Notes: a model not told the origin generated them from the letters alone. A DNA stretch of 36,548 nt from an uncultured Acidaminococcus sp. (GCA_900314165.1 OMUE01000040.1:1-36548), one strand, 5' to 3'; counted from the first letter of the stretch, positions 1 to 7,480 are shown. Program-made: numbers and translations.

Positions 1-34
1 GAATGAGATGCTCTACCAGCTGAGCTACAGTAGC
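1..34 (-). tRNA. partial tRNA (5' half), cut by the window edge
   Basis: Read on the minus strand the sequence starts with a 7-nt acceptor strand GCTACTG, then a D-arm with GCTC / GAGC pairing and the AGCTGGTA loop, then the 5' side of the anticodon stem (TCTCA) and loop bases TT followed by C. The first anticodon base is therefore C, and the rest lies outside the window. tRNA-Thr(CGU) is one possibility, but the identity cannot be settled from this half. Confidence 0.85.
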
Positions 35-174
35 ATCAACAGTAGAATCTTATCATATTTGCTTCTTAAAAGCAACAAAAAATTTCGGTACAAACGGAAG
101 ATCGCTCTCAATCATACTTTGCTTATATTATCTTTGTTCATTACCGCAAGAATAAAGGAGTGAACTCAGAGATA

Positions 175-208
175 AAATAACCCTGCTGCAGTTGGCAACA
201 GGGGATTA
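175..208 (-). terminator. terminator-like stem-loop after the toxin gene (repeat copy 1)
   Basis: An imperfect hairpin (CCCTG...CAGGG with an inner TG/CA pair) lies 10 nt downstream of the toxin stop. On the minus strand it is followed by a T-rich tract, as expected of a factor-independent terminator. The core 177-204 is repeated identically at 941-968 on the other side of the toxin-antitoxin pair. Confidence 0.6.
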
Positions 209-217
209 TTAAACTTT

Positions 218-490
218 TCAAAACAGATCACTATGGCTGCCGGTTCTAGTTAAATACAGGATCAGCTCCTCTTCTACTTTTTCATAGATTAAGAGCCAGT
301 CCGGCGTAATATGACATTCTCGACATCCAACAAAATTACCAGTCAGATCATGGTCACGGTTTTTAGGTGGCAGAGGTTCATCATTGGCTAATTTTCTGAG
401 GATCGCAGTAAGAAGGTCAAGATTATAACCACGCTTTTTTAGCCGTTTCAAGTCCTTTTGAAAGCGTGCAGTCGGGCGTAATTCATACAT
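218..490 (-). CDS. yafQ: YafQ-family type II toxin (RelE/ParE superfamily mRNA interferase)
   Basis: A 90-aa protein with the RelE/ParE fold pattern of YafQ: an N-terminal FxKDLKRLKKRGY segment, a central HxLTGNFVGCRECHI strand, PDWLLIY and a C-terminal LTRTGSHSDLF. The late His and Phe of that tail match the catalytic end of YafQ toxins, which are ribosome-dependent mRNA endonucleases. I chose the ATG at 490; it overlaps the antitoxin stop by 8 bp and has AAGGAG about 10 nt upstream. A GTG one codon earlier is less likely. It is the second gene of a two-gene operon with its antitoxin, the order usual for dinJ-yafQ. A terminator-like hairpin follows. Function is inferred from the family; activity is not demonstrated. 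Confidence 0.9.
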   Translation of the reverse strand: MYELRPTARFQKDLKRLKKRGYNLDLLTAILRKLANDEPLPPKNRDHDLTGNFVGCRECHITPDWLLIYEKVEEELILYLTRTGSHSDLF

Positions 491-764
491 CACTCAGCAG
501 CTCCTTCATCATGGTATCCACGTCTTTATAACGTTTTCCATAATTAGGATCTTCCTTCATGCGTTTTACCTCTGCCAGGGCTTCCAAAGTTTCCTGATTA
601 GGCACATCCTTGCCGATAGAAAATGGAATCCTTTGTTCTGCTACTGCTTTCTTCGCAAATACATTAAAGGCAGTACTCATATTCATGCCTACGTCTTTGC
701 AGAATGCTTCAAATTTATTTTTCAAATCAGCGTCCATACGAATATTAACGTTTACACTCGCCAT
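483..764 (-). CDS. dinJ: RelB/DinJ-family antitoxin
   Basis: A 93-aa protein with an N-terminal ribbon-helix-helix segment (SVNVNIRMDADLKNKFE, then MNMSTAFNVFAKKAV and RIPFSI) typical of RelB/DinJ antitoxins. The C-terminal half is charged and probably flexible, the part that wraps the toxin in this family. Start ATG at 764 has AGGAGG 7-8 nt upstream. The stop overlaps the toxin start, indicating translational coupling. A strong promoter (805-833) precedes it, and an imperfect inverted repeat (about 800-819) covers the -10 box, a plausible site for autoregulation by the antitoxin dimer. Confidence 0.9.
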   Translation of the reverse strand: MASVNVNIRMDADLKNKFEAFCKDVGMNMSTAFNVFAKKAVAEQRIPFSIGKDVPNQETLEALAEVKRMKEDPNYGKRYKDVDTMMKELLSDV

Positions 765-799
765 TTTGATTCCTCCTATCTATAAGGATACTCGATTTA

Positions 800-833
800 A
801 AGATATTGTAAATAATCTTATATATAATGTCAA
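800..833 (-). promoter_or_regulatory. promoter and likely operator of the toxin-antitoxin operon
   Basis: On the minus strand: -35 TTGACA (828-833), a 17-bp spacer and -10 TACAAT (805-810). Arms AAGATATT (800-807) and the complement of AAGATTATT (811-819) form an imperfect palindrome over the -10 element, as expected for an autorepressed RelB/DinJ operon. Confidence 0.75.
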
Positions 834-854
834 TATATTATCAGGAGAATAGCA

Positions 855-908
855 CCCCCCACCACCATCCTACGGATGGTCCCCAGCCCCCGCTAAAGCG
901 AGGGCGGA
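855..908 (-). repeat. GC-rich two-stem dispersed repeat, copy 1
   Basis: Read on the minus strand this is CCGCCCTCGC...GCGGGGG, then GGGGACC, then a second hairpin with a CGTAG loop, ending GGTGGTGGGG. The same architecture is found at 7437-7480 on the plus strand. It resembles small REP/MITE-like palindromic elements. The rest of the 765-1090 gap holds the antitoxin promoter and the terminator at 936-977. I see no gene there. Confidence 0.6.
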
Positions 909-935
909 CTGTGTTGCTGCACTGAAGTACGGACA

Positions 936-977
936 TAAAAAATAACCCTGCTGCAGTTGGCAACAGGGTTTATTTTT
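936..977 (-). terminator. bidirectional terminator after the M20 amidohydrolase (repeat copy 2)
   Basis: Read on the minus strand: AACCCTG stem, about a 13-nt interior with a further TG/CA pairing, CAGGGTT, then ATTTTTTA. The plus strand also carries TTTATTTTT after the stem, so it can terminate in both directions. The 28-nt core 941-968 is identical to 177-204. Confidence 0.7.
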
Positions 978-1090
978 ACATGGAGCTGCTGATAGGATTC
1001 AGACCTACGATCCTCTCATTACGAAGGCCCCAAGAGCCTGGGAAAAGTGCGGATTTCCAGACCTTTTCTCCCGCAAATTTTGTTCACTAT

Positions 1091-2269
1091 TCACTGATTC
1101 AGGAAGTCCACCGCAAACTGGGCTTCTACGGCAGCTCCGTCGGGCAGCACGTCCTCGTCCACCTGGAACGCAGGATGGTGGTGCACGCAGCAGATGCCTT
1201 TGGCTTCATTCCGAGCTCCCAGGAACATAAATACTCCAGGAACCTTTTCCATGTACACAGAGAAATCTTCTGCCCCCATCTGTTTCGGCATGGGCACTAA
1301 TACATCACTACCCATGACCTTGGCCACGGCGCCACGGGCACAGTCGTTCAGGGCCTTGTGTTCATTAATGAGGGGCGCAGGACCGAAGAAGTACGTACAC
1401 TCCACACTGCAGCCCAGGCTTTCCCCTACGCCTTTGGCCACTTTTTCTATGCGCTCCGGCAGGGTCTTCCGGAATGCCTTATTGAACGTCCGGGTGGTCC
1501 CTACCAGCTGTACCTGATCAGCCAGGCAGCCGGACTTCCCTTCGCTGTTCATCATCCCTACGGTGAGCACAAAGGTATTTTCCGGGTCGTTCTGCCGGCT
1601 GACCAGCTGCTGGAGAGCCATGACTACGTCCGCCGCCGTCGTAATGGGATCCGCGCCCTGCTCAGGAGCTCCGGAGGGGGCGCTTTTCCCTGTAATCGTA
1701 ATGGTGAACCGGTCACTGCAGGCCATCCGTTCCCCGTCTTCCAGGTTCACGGTGCCGGCTTCCAAGAGGGCCCAGATGTGCATGCCGAAGATAGCATCCA
1801 CATCATCCAGGCAGCCTTTTTCCACGTAATGGCGGGATTCCGTGCCGATTTCCTCTCCCATCTGGAACAACAGTTTCACCTTGCCGGGGAACTGGTCCCG
1901 ATGGGCACTGAGGATTTTGGCCGCGCCCAGCAGCATGGCCATATGGCAGTCATGACCGCAGGCGTGACAGATGCCGGGATTCTGGGACACATAGGCTTCC
2001 TTCCCCTTAGGATCTTCCGTAATGGGTAGGGCATCAATGTCGGACCGCAGCATCACGGTCTTACCAGGGCCTTTCGTTCCTTCGATGGTACCGATGCAGC
2101 CTGTAATATCCGGGAACGTCTCCACGGCAATGCCCATGGCTGTCAGTTCTTTTACCAGATGGGCCGTTGTATTTTTCTCTTCCCGTCCCAATTCGGGATG
2201 GGCATGCAGATAATGTCTCTGTTGCAGGATATAGTCTTTTTCCTGTGCTGCCAATTCTTTTACATCCAT
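1091..2269 (-). CDS. M20D-family amidohydrolase (HipO/AbgA-like), lid histidine replaced by Pro
   Basis: A 392-aa zinc-dependent N-acyl amino acid / peptide amidohydrolase. Visible signatures are RSDIDALPITE (about 75-85), CHACGHD (metal ligands Cys104 and His106), MGEE (Glu139 catalytic, Glu140 metal), MHIW (His164) and the C-terminal HHHPAF. The lid (dimerisation) domain spans about 187-300. Where relatives have GHAA or SAHG, this protein reads SAPSGAPEQG: the histidine that normally reaches into the partner subunit's active site is Pro197. The start at 2269 has TAAGGAGG upstream, and that TAA is the stop of the preceding lid-only gene. It is the last gene of an operon with an AbgT transporter, suggesting hydrolysis of imported aminoacyl or p-aminobenzoyl-glutamate-like compounds. 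The exact substrate is unknown. Confidence 0.85.
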   Translation of the reverse strand: MDVKELAAQEKDYILQQRHYLHAHPELGREEKNTTAHLVKELTAMGIAVETFPDITGCIGTIEGTKGPGKTVMLRSDIDALPITEDPKGKEAYVSQNPGICHACGHDCHMAMLLGAAKILSAHRDQFPGKVKLLFQMGEEIGTESRHYVEKGCLDDVDAIFGMHIWALLEAGTVNLEDGERMACSDRFTITITGKSAPSGAPEQGADPITTAADVVMALQQLVSRQNDPENTFVLTVGMMNSEGKSGCLADQVQLVGTTRTFNKAFRKTLPERIEKVAKGVGESLGCSVECTYFFGPAPLINEHKALNDCARGAVAKVMGSDVLVPMPKQMGAEDFSVYMEKVPGVFMFLGARNEAKGICCVHHHPAFQVDEDVLPDGAAVEAQFAVDFLNQ

Positions 2270-2285
2270 GAGAACTACGTCCTCC

Positions 2286-2645
2286 TTATTCTGCCATAAC
2301 AAGCTCTGCGCTGCAGTCGAAGGCTTCCGCTGTCTTTTGGGCCAGTGTCTTCAGCTTCTGGACCATGTCAAAGAGGAATTCCTCGTCATAGGACAACAGC
2401 CGACCGTCCAGTTTCACTTCGTCACAGACGATGTTGAACTGATGACCGGCTTTGACGGCTTCAAAGCCTACCACCAATGGCCGTAAGGGGTCATTTACCC
2501 GGCTCACGAGAGTCTGTACTGCCTGCACGATAGCGCTGGCTGCCACAATGGCATCCTTCCCCAGATGGGGCGTGGAGCCATGGGCACTGACTCCATGAAC
2601 GATGATGGTAAAACCCAAATCTTTCTTTTCATCTTGTAAGGCCAT
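2286..2645 (-). CDS. free-standing M20 peptidase lid (dimerisation) domain
   Basis: A 119-aa protein matching only the lid domain of M20 peptidases: GFTIIVHGVSAHGSTPH, LGKDAIVAASAIV, then LVSRVNDPLRPLVVGFEAVKAG. It lacks both halves of the metal-binding domain. It retains the conserved lid His (His22 in SAHG; His27 in TPH) that the downstream peptidase has lost. The ATG at 2645 has AAGGAT upstream, and its TAA overlaps the Shine-Dalgarno of the next gene, so the frame is intact and coupled. The boundaries coincide with the lid domain. It is either a remnant of a second M20 gene or a functional split subunit; sequence alone cannot decide. Confidence 0.75.
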   Translation of the reverse strand: MALQDEKKDLGFTIIVHGVSAHGSTPHLGKDAIVAASAIVQAVQTLVSRVNDPLRPLVVGFEAVKAGHQFNIVCDEVKLDGRLLSYDEEFLFDMVQKLKTLAQKTAEAFDCSAELVMAE

Positions 2646-2684
2646 AGGTGATCCTTTCTTCCGCACAGAGTGGAAAAGCAGAAA

Positions 2685-4232
2685 TTAATGGAGATAAATA
2701 CCGCCGCCAGGACCCAGAGGCAGATCGAACAGCACCCACAGGGCCAGCATGATCAACCAGGCAATGGCAAAATAGAAGGAATAGGGCAGCATGTTGGCGA
2801 TAATGGTGCCCATGCCCGTATCCTTTTCATACTTTCTGGCAAAGCCCAGCATCAGCGGGAAGTAGTAGAACAACGGGGACAGAGGGTTCGTCAGGGAGTC
2901 ACCAATACGGTAAGCTACCTGAGTCAGAGCCGGGTCATAGCCCATGAGCATCATCATAGGCACCATGACGGGCGCCAGGATAGCCCACTTGGCAGAAGCG
3001 GAACCAATGAAGATGTTCACGATGCAGGATACGATAACGAGACCGATAACCAGAGGGATACCGGTAATATTGGCGGCTTTCAAGGCAGCAGCGCCGTTGA
3101 TAGCCAGCACAACGCCCAGGTTGGACCAGCCAAAGAACGTGGTGAACTGAGCACAGAAGAAGCACAGCAGGATATAGGAAGAAATATCCTTGAAGGCTTG
3201 GGAAATGTCTGCAAACATATCCTTATCGTTCTTATATTTGCCGGAGGCAAAACCATAAACGGCACCGGGCACGAACAGTACTACGGTGACCATCAGGATG
3301 ATACCGGTCATGAACGGGCTCTTCGGATTCATAATGGAGTGAGTCTTGGGATCGCCCAGGATCGGGTCATCACCGAGGCACATGAGCAGGATGACAATGA
3401 GGGTAATCAGGCCGGCAATCAAAGCCTTCGTTACGGCCTTCTTTTTCTGATCTGTCAGTTCCGTCACGGATTTATCCAGTTCATACTTGGTCAGGTCCGC
3501 CCCTTCAAAACGGGGAGCCATGACTTTTTCTGTGACAAACGTACCGACCACGGACAGCAGGAAGCAGGAGGCTACCAGGAAATAATAGTTGATAGCCGGA
3601 GATTGTTGATAGCTGGGGTCAATCATCTTGGCTGCAGCTTCCGTAAAGCCATAGGCCAGGGAGTCGGTCATGCCCAGCATGATGTTGGCACTGAACCCGG
3701 CAGCCACGCTGGCAAAGCCGCAGAACACACCCAGCAGCGGATGGCGTCCCATGGACAGGAAGATTACGCCGGCTACAGGAGGCAGCACGACGAAGGCAGC
3801 ATCACCGGCTACGTTGCCGTTGATACCGATGAAGATAATAGCGAATGTTACGATAGCGTGGGACGCGCTGCCCAGCATCTTCTGCATAAAAGCGGCCAGG
3901 AAGCCGGACTTTTCAGCTACGCCGGAACCGATGACGCACACCAGCACCATGCCTAAAGGTGCGAATCCGGAGAAGTTCGTAACAGCCTTACTCCAAATCC
4001 TGCGGAACCCATCTACAGTAAGCAGGTTCACAACCTTAATCACTTTCCCCGTACCTGGATGGATAGCGCTCACCCCAGCGTTGCCTAAGATGGCGGACAG
4101 AACCAGAACAAGCAGCGCCAGCAACACAAATAACGTTGCAGGATCCGGCAGCTTGTTACCGGCCACTTCGACGACGTTCAGGAAATGGTCCATGAAACTT
4201 TTCTTCGACTTTGTCTGCGTTTCCGATGACAT
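2685..4232 (-). CDS. abgT: AbgT-family transporter (p-aminobenzoyl-glutamate type)
   Basis: A 515-aa polytopic membrane protein of the AbgT family. A charged cytoplasmic N-terminus is followed by a first helix after LPDPATLF and then by PLGMVLVCVIGSGVAEKSG, INGNVAGDAAFVVLPP and GCFAS-type loops. The C-terminal half has GSASAKWAILAPVMVPM and GDSLTNPLSPLFYYFPL, the paired hairpin motifs of the family. AbgT carries p-aminobenzoyl-glutamate in E. coli, and other members export sulfonamides. The ATG at 4232 follows AGAGGAAGG; an upstream GTG at 4241 sits too near the ribosome-binding site. It is the first gene of the operon with the lid protein and the amidohydrolase. Another AbgB-like peptidase lies at 16994-18412. 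Confidence 0.9.
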   Translation of the reverse strand: MSSETQTKSKKSFMDHFLNVVEVAGNKLPDPATLFVLLALLVLVLSAILGNAGVSAIHPGTGKVIKVVNLLTVDGFRRIWSKAVTNFSGFAPLGMVLVCVIGSGVAEKSGFLAAFMQKMLGSASHAIVTFAIIFIGINGNVAGDAAFVVLPPVAGVIFLSMGRHPLLGVFCGFASVAAGFSANIMLGMTDSLAYGFTEAAAKMIDPSYQQSPAINYYFLVASCFLLSVVGTFVTEKVMAPRFEGADLTKYELDKSVTELTDQKKKAVTKALIAGLITLIVILLMCLGDDPILGDPKTHSIMNPKSPFMTGIILMVTVVLFVPGAVYGFASGKYKNDKDMFADISQAFKDISSYILLCFFCAQFTTFFGWSNLGVVLAINGAAALKAANITGIPLVIGLVIVSCIVNIFIGSASAKWAILAPVMVPMMMLMGYDPALTQVAYRIGDSLTNPLSPLFYYFPLMLGFARKYEKDTGMGTIIANMLPYSFYFAIAWLIMLALWVLFDLPLGPGGGIYLH

Positions 4233-4257
4233 ACTAAACACCTTCCTCTAAAATTTT

Positions 4258-4321
4258 GTCCCCTCAATTTACCAATATAAAGCAGAAATCCACTAAAGTA
4301 GGGGACGCTATCTTTATTATA
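4258..4321 (-). promoter_or_regulatory. abgT promoter -10 and 5' leader stem
   Basis: On the minus strand TATAAT (4316-4321) is followed within about 10 nt by GTCCCC (4301-4306), which can pair with GGGGAC (4258-4263) across 37 nt. The stem would be at the very 5' end of the transcript, 25 nt before the start codon. The -35 is not convincing. No known riboswitch class is recognised. Confidence 0.4.
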
Positions 4322-4382
4322 GAAGCGTTGATTAATAATTTCCATGGATTGGTGAAAGTATACTGTATACAAACCGAAATTA

Positions 4383-4495
4383 AGCGAAGAGCGAAGAGGT
4401 TTCTACACAACAAGATTGGAATTATTCCTGGCAAATTTCTGCCAAGTCCTGCAGCGCAGCCTCTTCGCTCATCGCTCTTCGCTTTTCACTTTCTT
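4383..4495. repeat. CTCTTCGC-type low-complexity repeat pair downstream of ferritin
   Basis: A tract of CTCTTCGCTC / ATCGCTCTTCGCTTTTCAC (about 4460-4495) abuts the ferritin stop. Its reverse complement (AAGCGAAGAGCGAAGAGG, about 4383-4399) lies 60 bp away, so the two could form a long hairpin. The same tract type, preceded by a GCAGCG-rich block, recurs at 5281-5330, 10440-10487 and 20607-20650. Confidence 0.65.
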
Positions 4496-5005
4496 TTACA
4501 GCACCAGAGACGGAGCGGTATAGACTCTGGCCAGCAGTTCCTGGTTCAGGGCATACAGAGCTCTGGCGTCGGTACCGAATAGTTCATACTTCTTGATCAG
4601 GTCACCGGCGTTCTTTTCTTCTTCGCCCTGTTCCTTAACGAACCAATCCAGGAACTGCATGGTGCGATAATCTTTCGCTTCCCCGGCAGCTTCATAGATG
4701 TCGTTGATCTTGGAGGTTACGAATTCTTCGTGCTTCAGGCCAGCTTTCAGGACTTCGTCAGCAGCTTTGAAGTCTTCTTCCGGTTTATCGATGGCACCGA
4801 AGGTTACCCGGACACCGTTGTTCTGCAGATAGGTCCGCATGAGCATGGCATGGTCCCGTTCTTCCTGTGCCTGGATATCATACCAATGAGCGAAGCCATC
4901 CAGGCCTTCATCCTGGAAATAGTTGGCAAAATCCAGATACAGATAGGCGGAATAAAATTCCCAGGTAATCTGTTCGTTTAACAATTTCTTTACTTTTTTA
5001 TCCAT
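4496..5005 (-). CDS. ftnA: non-haem ferritin
   Basis: A 169-aa four-helix ferritin. Ferroxidase-type ligands are visible in EFYSAYLYLD (helix A Glu), QAQEERDHAM (the ExxH pair of helix B) and EQGEEEKNA (helix D). It oxidises Fe(II) and stores it as a ferric mineral in a 24-mer shell; bacterial FtnA proteins are about 160-170 aa, so the length fits. The ATG at 5005 follows AAGGAG; a GTG three codons upstream overlaps that site and is rejected. It starts 12 nt after the DUF2905 gene, so the two are probably co-transcribed. Confidence 0.93.
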   Translation of the reverse strand: MDKKVKKLLNEQITWEFYSAYLYLDFANYFQDEGLDGFAHWYDIQAQEERDHAMLMRTYLQNNGVRVTFGAIDKPEEDFKAADEVLKAGLKHEEFVTSKINDIYEAAGEAKDYRTMQFLDWFVKEQGEEEKNAGDLIKKYELFGTDARALYALNQELLARVYTAPSLVL

Positions 5006-5017
5006 TTCAATCACTCC

Positions 5018-5218
5018 TTAATGAAATAATCGTAACACAATATTAAGTATAACACTGATGACAATACATGTAACTATCGGAAAATAAAAACTGCCGTGCT
5101 GGCCTGTAATGTGGATATCCCCGGGCAGATGACCCAGAGGCAGGAAATGGCCCCCCAGCTCTATAACCAGTCCTACGACCACTAGCAATATCCCAAAAGA
5201 AATCAGCATGCGCCCCAT
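5018..5218 (-). CDS. DUF2905 small membrane protein
   Basis: A 66-aa protein with two predicted membrane helices (LISFGILLVVVGLVIELGG and FPIVTCIVISVILNIVLRL) joined by a loop containing LPLGHLPGDIHI, the hallmark of DUF2905. The start at 5218 (MGRMLIS) has GAGGTG upstream; a longer frame reading into the repeat tract further upstream is not supported. The function of the family is unknown. It is between an HD hydrolase and ferritin on the same strand. Confidence 0.85.
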   Translation of the reverse strand: MGRMLISFGILLVVVGLVIELGGHFLPLGHLPGDIHITGQHGSFYFPIVTCIVISVILNIVLRLFH

Positions 5219-5280
5219 ACCATTCACCTCATTCAACCGTTTGTTACTATTGTATAACGGCCGGAAAAAGATAGCAACGG

Positions 5281-5330
5281 GCAGCGCAGCGCGCCCCTCT
5301 TCGCTCTTCACTCTTCACTCTTCGCTTTCC
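5281..5330. repeat. CTCTTCGC-type tract after the HD gene
   Basis: A GCAGCGCAGCGCGCC block followed by CTCTTCGCTCTTCACTCTTC repeats, ending 6 nt before the stop of the HD gene at 5337. It is of the same family as the tract at 4460-4495. Confidence 0.65.
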
Positions 5331-5336
5331 AAGCCA

Positions 5337-6002
5337 TCAGCATATCTTATTCCCATTAGCCGTCATCTTGAATCGCAGCCCCAGGACTTCTGCAGCCCGT
5401 TTGCACATGAGCATGCGGTCCAGGAAGATTTCGAAGTAGTCGATCATGGAGCAGATGTTCTCATCCAGCTCGATCTGGAGGGTAATGACCTTTTTATGGG
5501 TATCGATGTGCAGCTTATTGGACAGGGCTGCGTAGTTCACCCGGTCGTGCTTGTCGAAGGTTTCCGGCTTCGTATTCCGCACCCGGTTCCGGCGCACATC
5601 GGTCTTGTCCGCCAGGATGATGGCCGCAGAGATCGGGTCCACGGCTGTGCCGCTAAGTTCATCGTGCTGGCCGATGGCCGTAATGATGGCCGCAATGTCT
5701 TCCGGTTCTGCGCCCCAGCTCCGCAGGAATTGGAAGGCCATAAGAGCTCCTGTATGGGCATGGTCCACCCGATTGATGCTGTTGCCGATGTCGTGCATGT
5801 AGCCGGCAATCTTGGCCAGCTCCACCGTATGGTCGTCGTAACCCAGCTTCTTCAGGATCTTCCCGGCCTCAATGGCTACTTTCGCCGTATGCTTCCGGGA
5901 ATGATCCGTGTACCCCAGGGCTCCCAGGACCTTATTGCCCTGCTCCAGATACACATTGACTTCTTTCGCATGTACAATGGTTTCAAATGTAAGTTTCTTC
6001 AT
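5337..6002 (-). CDS. HD-domain phosphohydrolase
   Basis: A 221-aa single-domain HD superfamily protein. Metal-binding residues are visible: His38 (SRKHT), the His70-Asp71 pair (GYMHDIGNS), His113 (GQHDELSG) and the downstream Asp of LADKTD. The superfamily hydrolyses phosphate esters, often nucleotides or cyclic dinucleotides; the substrate here cannot be read from sequence. The start has a poor or distant ribosome-binding site (AAGGAG lies about 24 nt upstream, overlapping the phoH stop), but an in-frame TGA excludes a longer start. It probably shares the phoH transcript and lies 31 nt after it. Confidence 0.85.
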   Translation of the reverse strand: MKKLTFETIVHAKEVNVYLEQGNKVLGALGYTDHSRKHTAKVAIEAGKILKKLGYDDHTVELAKIAGYMHDIGNSINRVDHAHTGALMAFQFLRSWGAEPEDIAAIITAIGQHDELSGTAVDPISAAIILADKTDVRRNRVRNTKPETFDKHDRVNYAALSNKLHIDTHKKVITLQIELDENICSMIDYFEIFLDRMLMCKRAAEVLGLRFKMTANGNKIC

Positions 6003-6033
6003 TGAATAAGCAGCGTTCCTGCTTCATCTCCTT

Positions 6034-7398
6034 TTATAATCTGCGGATGGCATCCAGGGCCAGGGACGACCGCTCACATTCGCTCTCCAGCATGGTGACC
6101 TGGCAGCACAGAGGACTGCCCTTCATCTTTTCTGAGGCGTAGCTGAGGCCGTTGGTCCGCTCATCCAAAAATGGCTTGTCAATCTGCTTGGGATCTCCCA
6201 GCAGGATGATCTTCGTGCCCTTGCCGGCCCGGGTAATAATGCCCTTCACCTGGTTCGGCGTCATATTCTGGGCTTCGTCGATGATCAGGTAGATTTTTTC
6301 CAGAGACCGGCCCCGGATAAAGTTCAGGGCTTCCATCTGGATCAGGTTCCGGTCAAAAATCTCTTCCATCCGGCTTTCCAATTCTAATTCATCGTCATAA
6401 CGGGCTTCTTCGTCCTCATCCAACAGTTGTTCAAGGTTGTCCATAATGGGCCGCATGAGAGGCGAAATCTTTTCCTGCTCATCTCCGGGCAGGAAGCCGA
6501 TGTCGGAATCAAACTGGGCATTGGGCCGGCAGATCAGGATGCGGCGGTATTCCCCCGTCGGGTGATCCAGCAATTTTTCCAGGCCCACAGCCAGGGAATA
6601 GAAGGTCTTGGCAGTTCCTGCTTGCCCTTTCACGATGACGAGGGGCGCTTCGCTGGCCGGTTTCATAAGGGCTTCCTGCATGAAGTATTGGCCCGCATTC
6701 CGGGGTTTCACTCCGTAGGGCGTTTCCTTGGCATATTCCAGAGGGATGACCCGGTCTCCCCAGACCCGTCCCAGATGGGTTTTGCGCAGGGAGGCATCCG
6801 CCTTCATAAGCACAAATTCGTTTTGGACCACGTCCACAGGGCTCGTGTTGCCTTCCGGGTCACACAGGTACAGGCTGCTGGTTTTGACGCCTTCTGTCAG
6901 GAAACGGTCGAATTCCTTTTCCGGTACGTAGCATTCTACCCGGCCCATATACTGCAGATCCCCGCTGGTCACCTGCTCCGTGCTGAAATCCTGGGCTTCG
7001 ATACCCAGGATCTGAGCTTTGACCCGCAGTACCAGGTCCTTGGTCACCAGGATGGGGTGGTCTTCCTTCATGTGAACGCAGACCTGCAGGATCCGGTTAT
7101 CGCTTTTATCATCGGGCAGGGCTTCCGGCAAAGGTTCATGGATGCAATTGGTTTCCACCCGCAGAGTGCCTCCGTTATCCAAAGCCACTCCTGCCAGCAG
7201 ATCTCCCTTCAGCCGCAGGCCTTCCAGGGTACGGATGACCCGGCGGGCGTTGTACCCACGCTCTCCTTCTGCCTTTTTCAGGCCGTCCAGCTCTTCCAGC
7301 ACAACCAAAGGAAGGACCAGATGGTTCTCTTCGAAACATTGTAATGCGTTAGGTGCCTGAATCAGTACATTCGTATCGATGACGTACGTCTTTGCCAT
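6034..7398 (-). CDS. PIN-PhoH fusion ATPase (YlaK/PhoH2-like)
   Basis: A 454-aa two-domain protein. The N-terminal PIN ribonuclease domain (about 1-140) has acidic residues Asp8 (VIDTN), Glu35/36 (VVLEELDGL) and Asp100 (KSDNRI). The C-terminal PhoH ATPase has Walker A GQAGTAKT (258-265), Walker B LIIDEAQN and IILLGDPKQID as the sensor motif. PIN-PhoH proteins act as RNA helicase/RNase enzymes. The ATG at 7398 follows GGGAGG. In mycobacteria phoH2 has an upstream antitoxin-like gene; none is seen here, since the upstream 268 bp contain a repeat and no gene. Confidence 0.9.
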   Translation of the reverse strand: MAKTYVIDTNVLIQAPNALQCFEENHLVLPLVVLEELDGLKKAEGERGYNARRVIRTLEGLRLKGDLLAGVALDNGGTLRVETNCIHEPLPEALPDDKSDNRILQVCVHMKEDHPILVTKDLVLRVKAQILGIEAQDFSTEQVTSGDLQYMGRVECYVPEKEFDRFLTEGVKTSSLYLCDPEGNTSPVDVVQNEFVLMKADASLRKTHLGRVWGDRVIPLEYAKETPYGVKPRNAGQYFMQEALMKPASEAPLVIVKGQAGTAKTFYSLAVGLEKLLDHPTGEYRRILICRPNAQFDSDIGFLPGDEQEKISPLMRPIMDNLEQLLDEDEEARYDDELELESRMEEIFDRNLIQMEALNFIRGRSLEKIYLIIDEAQNMTPNQVKGIITRAGKGTKIILLGDPKQIDKPFLDERTNGLSYASEKMKGSPLCCQVTMLESECERSSLALDAIRRL

Positions 7399-7436
7399 GG
7401 ATATTCCGCCTCCCTAAGATGCAATGTTGCTGTCTG

Positions 7437-7480
7437 TCCGCCCTTTTCAAGGGCGGGGGACCGGCGTAGCCGGTGGTGGG
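7437..7480 (+). repeat. GC-rich two-stem dispersed repeat, copy 2
   Basis: Stem one is CGCCCTTTTCAAGGGCG, followed by GGGGACC, then a second hairpin CCGGCGTAGCCGG and the end GGTGGTGGG. It shares its order and loop sequences with the minus-strand element at 855-908. It lies upstream of phoH. The rest of 7399-7666 carries one copy of the GTTGTATG element (7603-7649) and no gene. Confidence 0.6.

Noticed and set aside
2286..2645. Frameshift joining the lid-only gene to the following peptidase
   Set aside because: The peptidase already has its own complete lid domain, so joining would give two lids; the frames end and start with proper signals.
2670..3956. Long open frame antisense to the AbgT gene (428 codons)
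   Set aside because: Composition is His/Gln-rich and mirrors the third-position pattern of the transporter gene; no ribosome-binding site or family match.
4233..4321. Tetrahydrofolate riboswitch in the abgT leader
   Set aside because: Too short, and the conserved junction sequences of both known THF classes are not seen.
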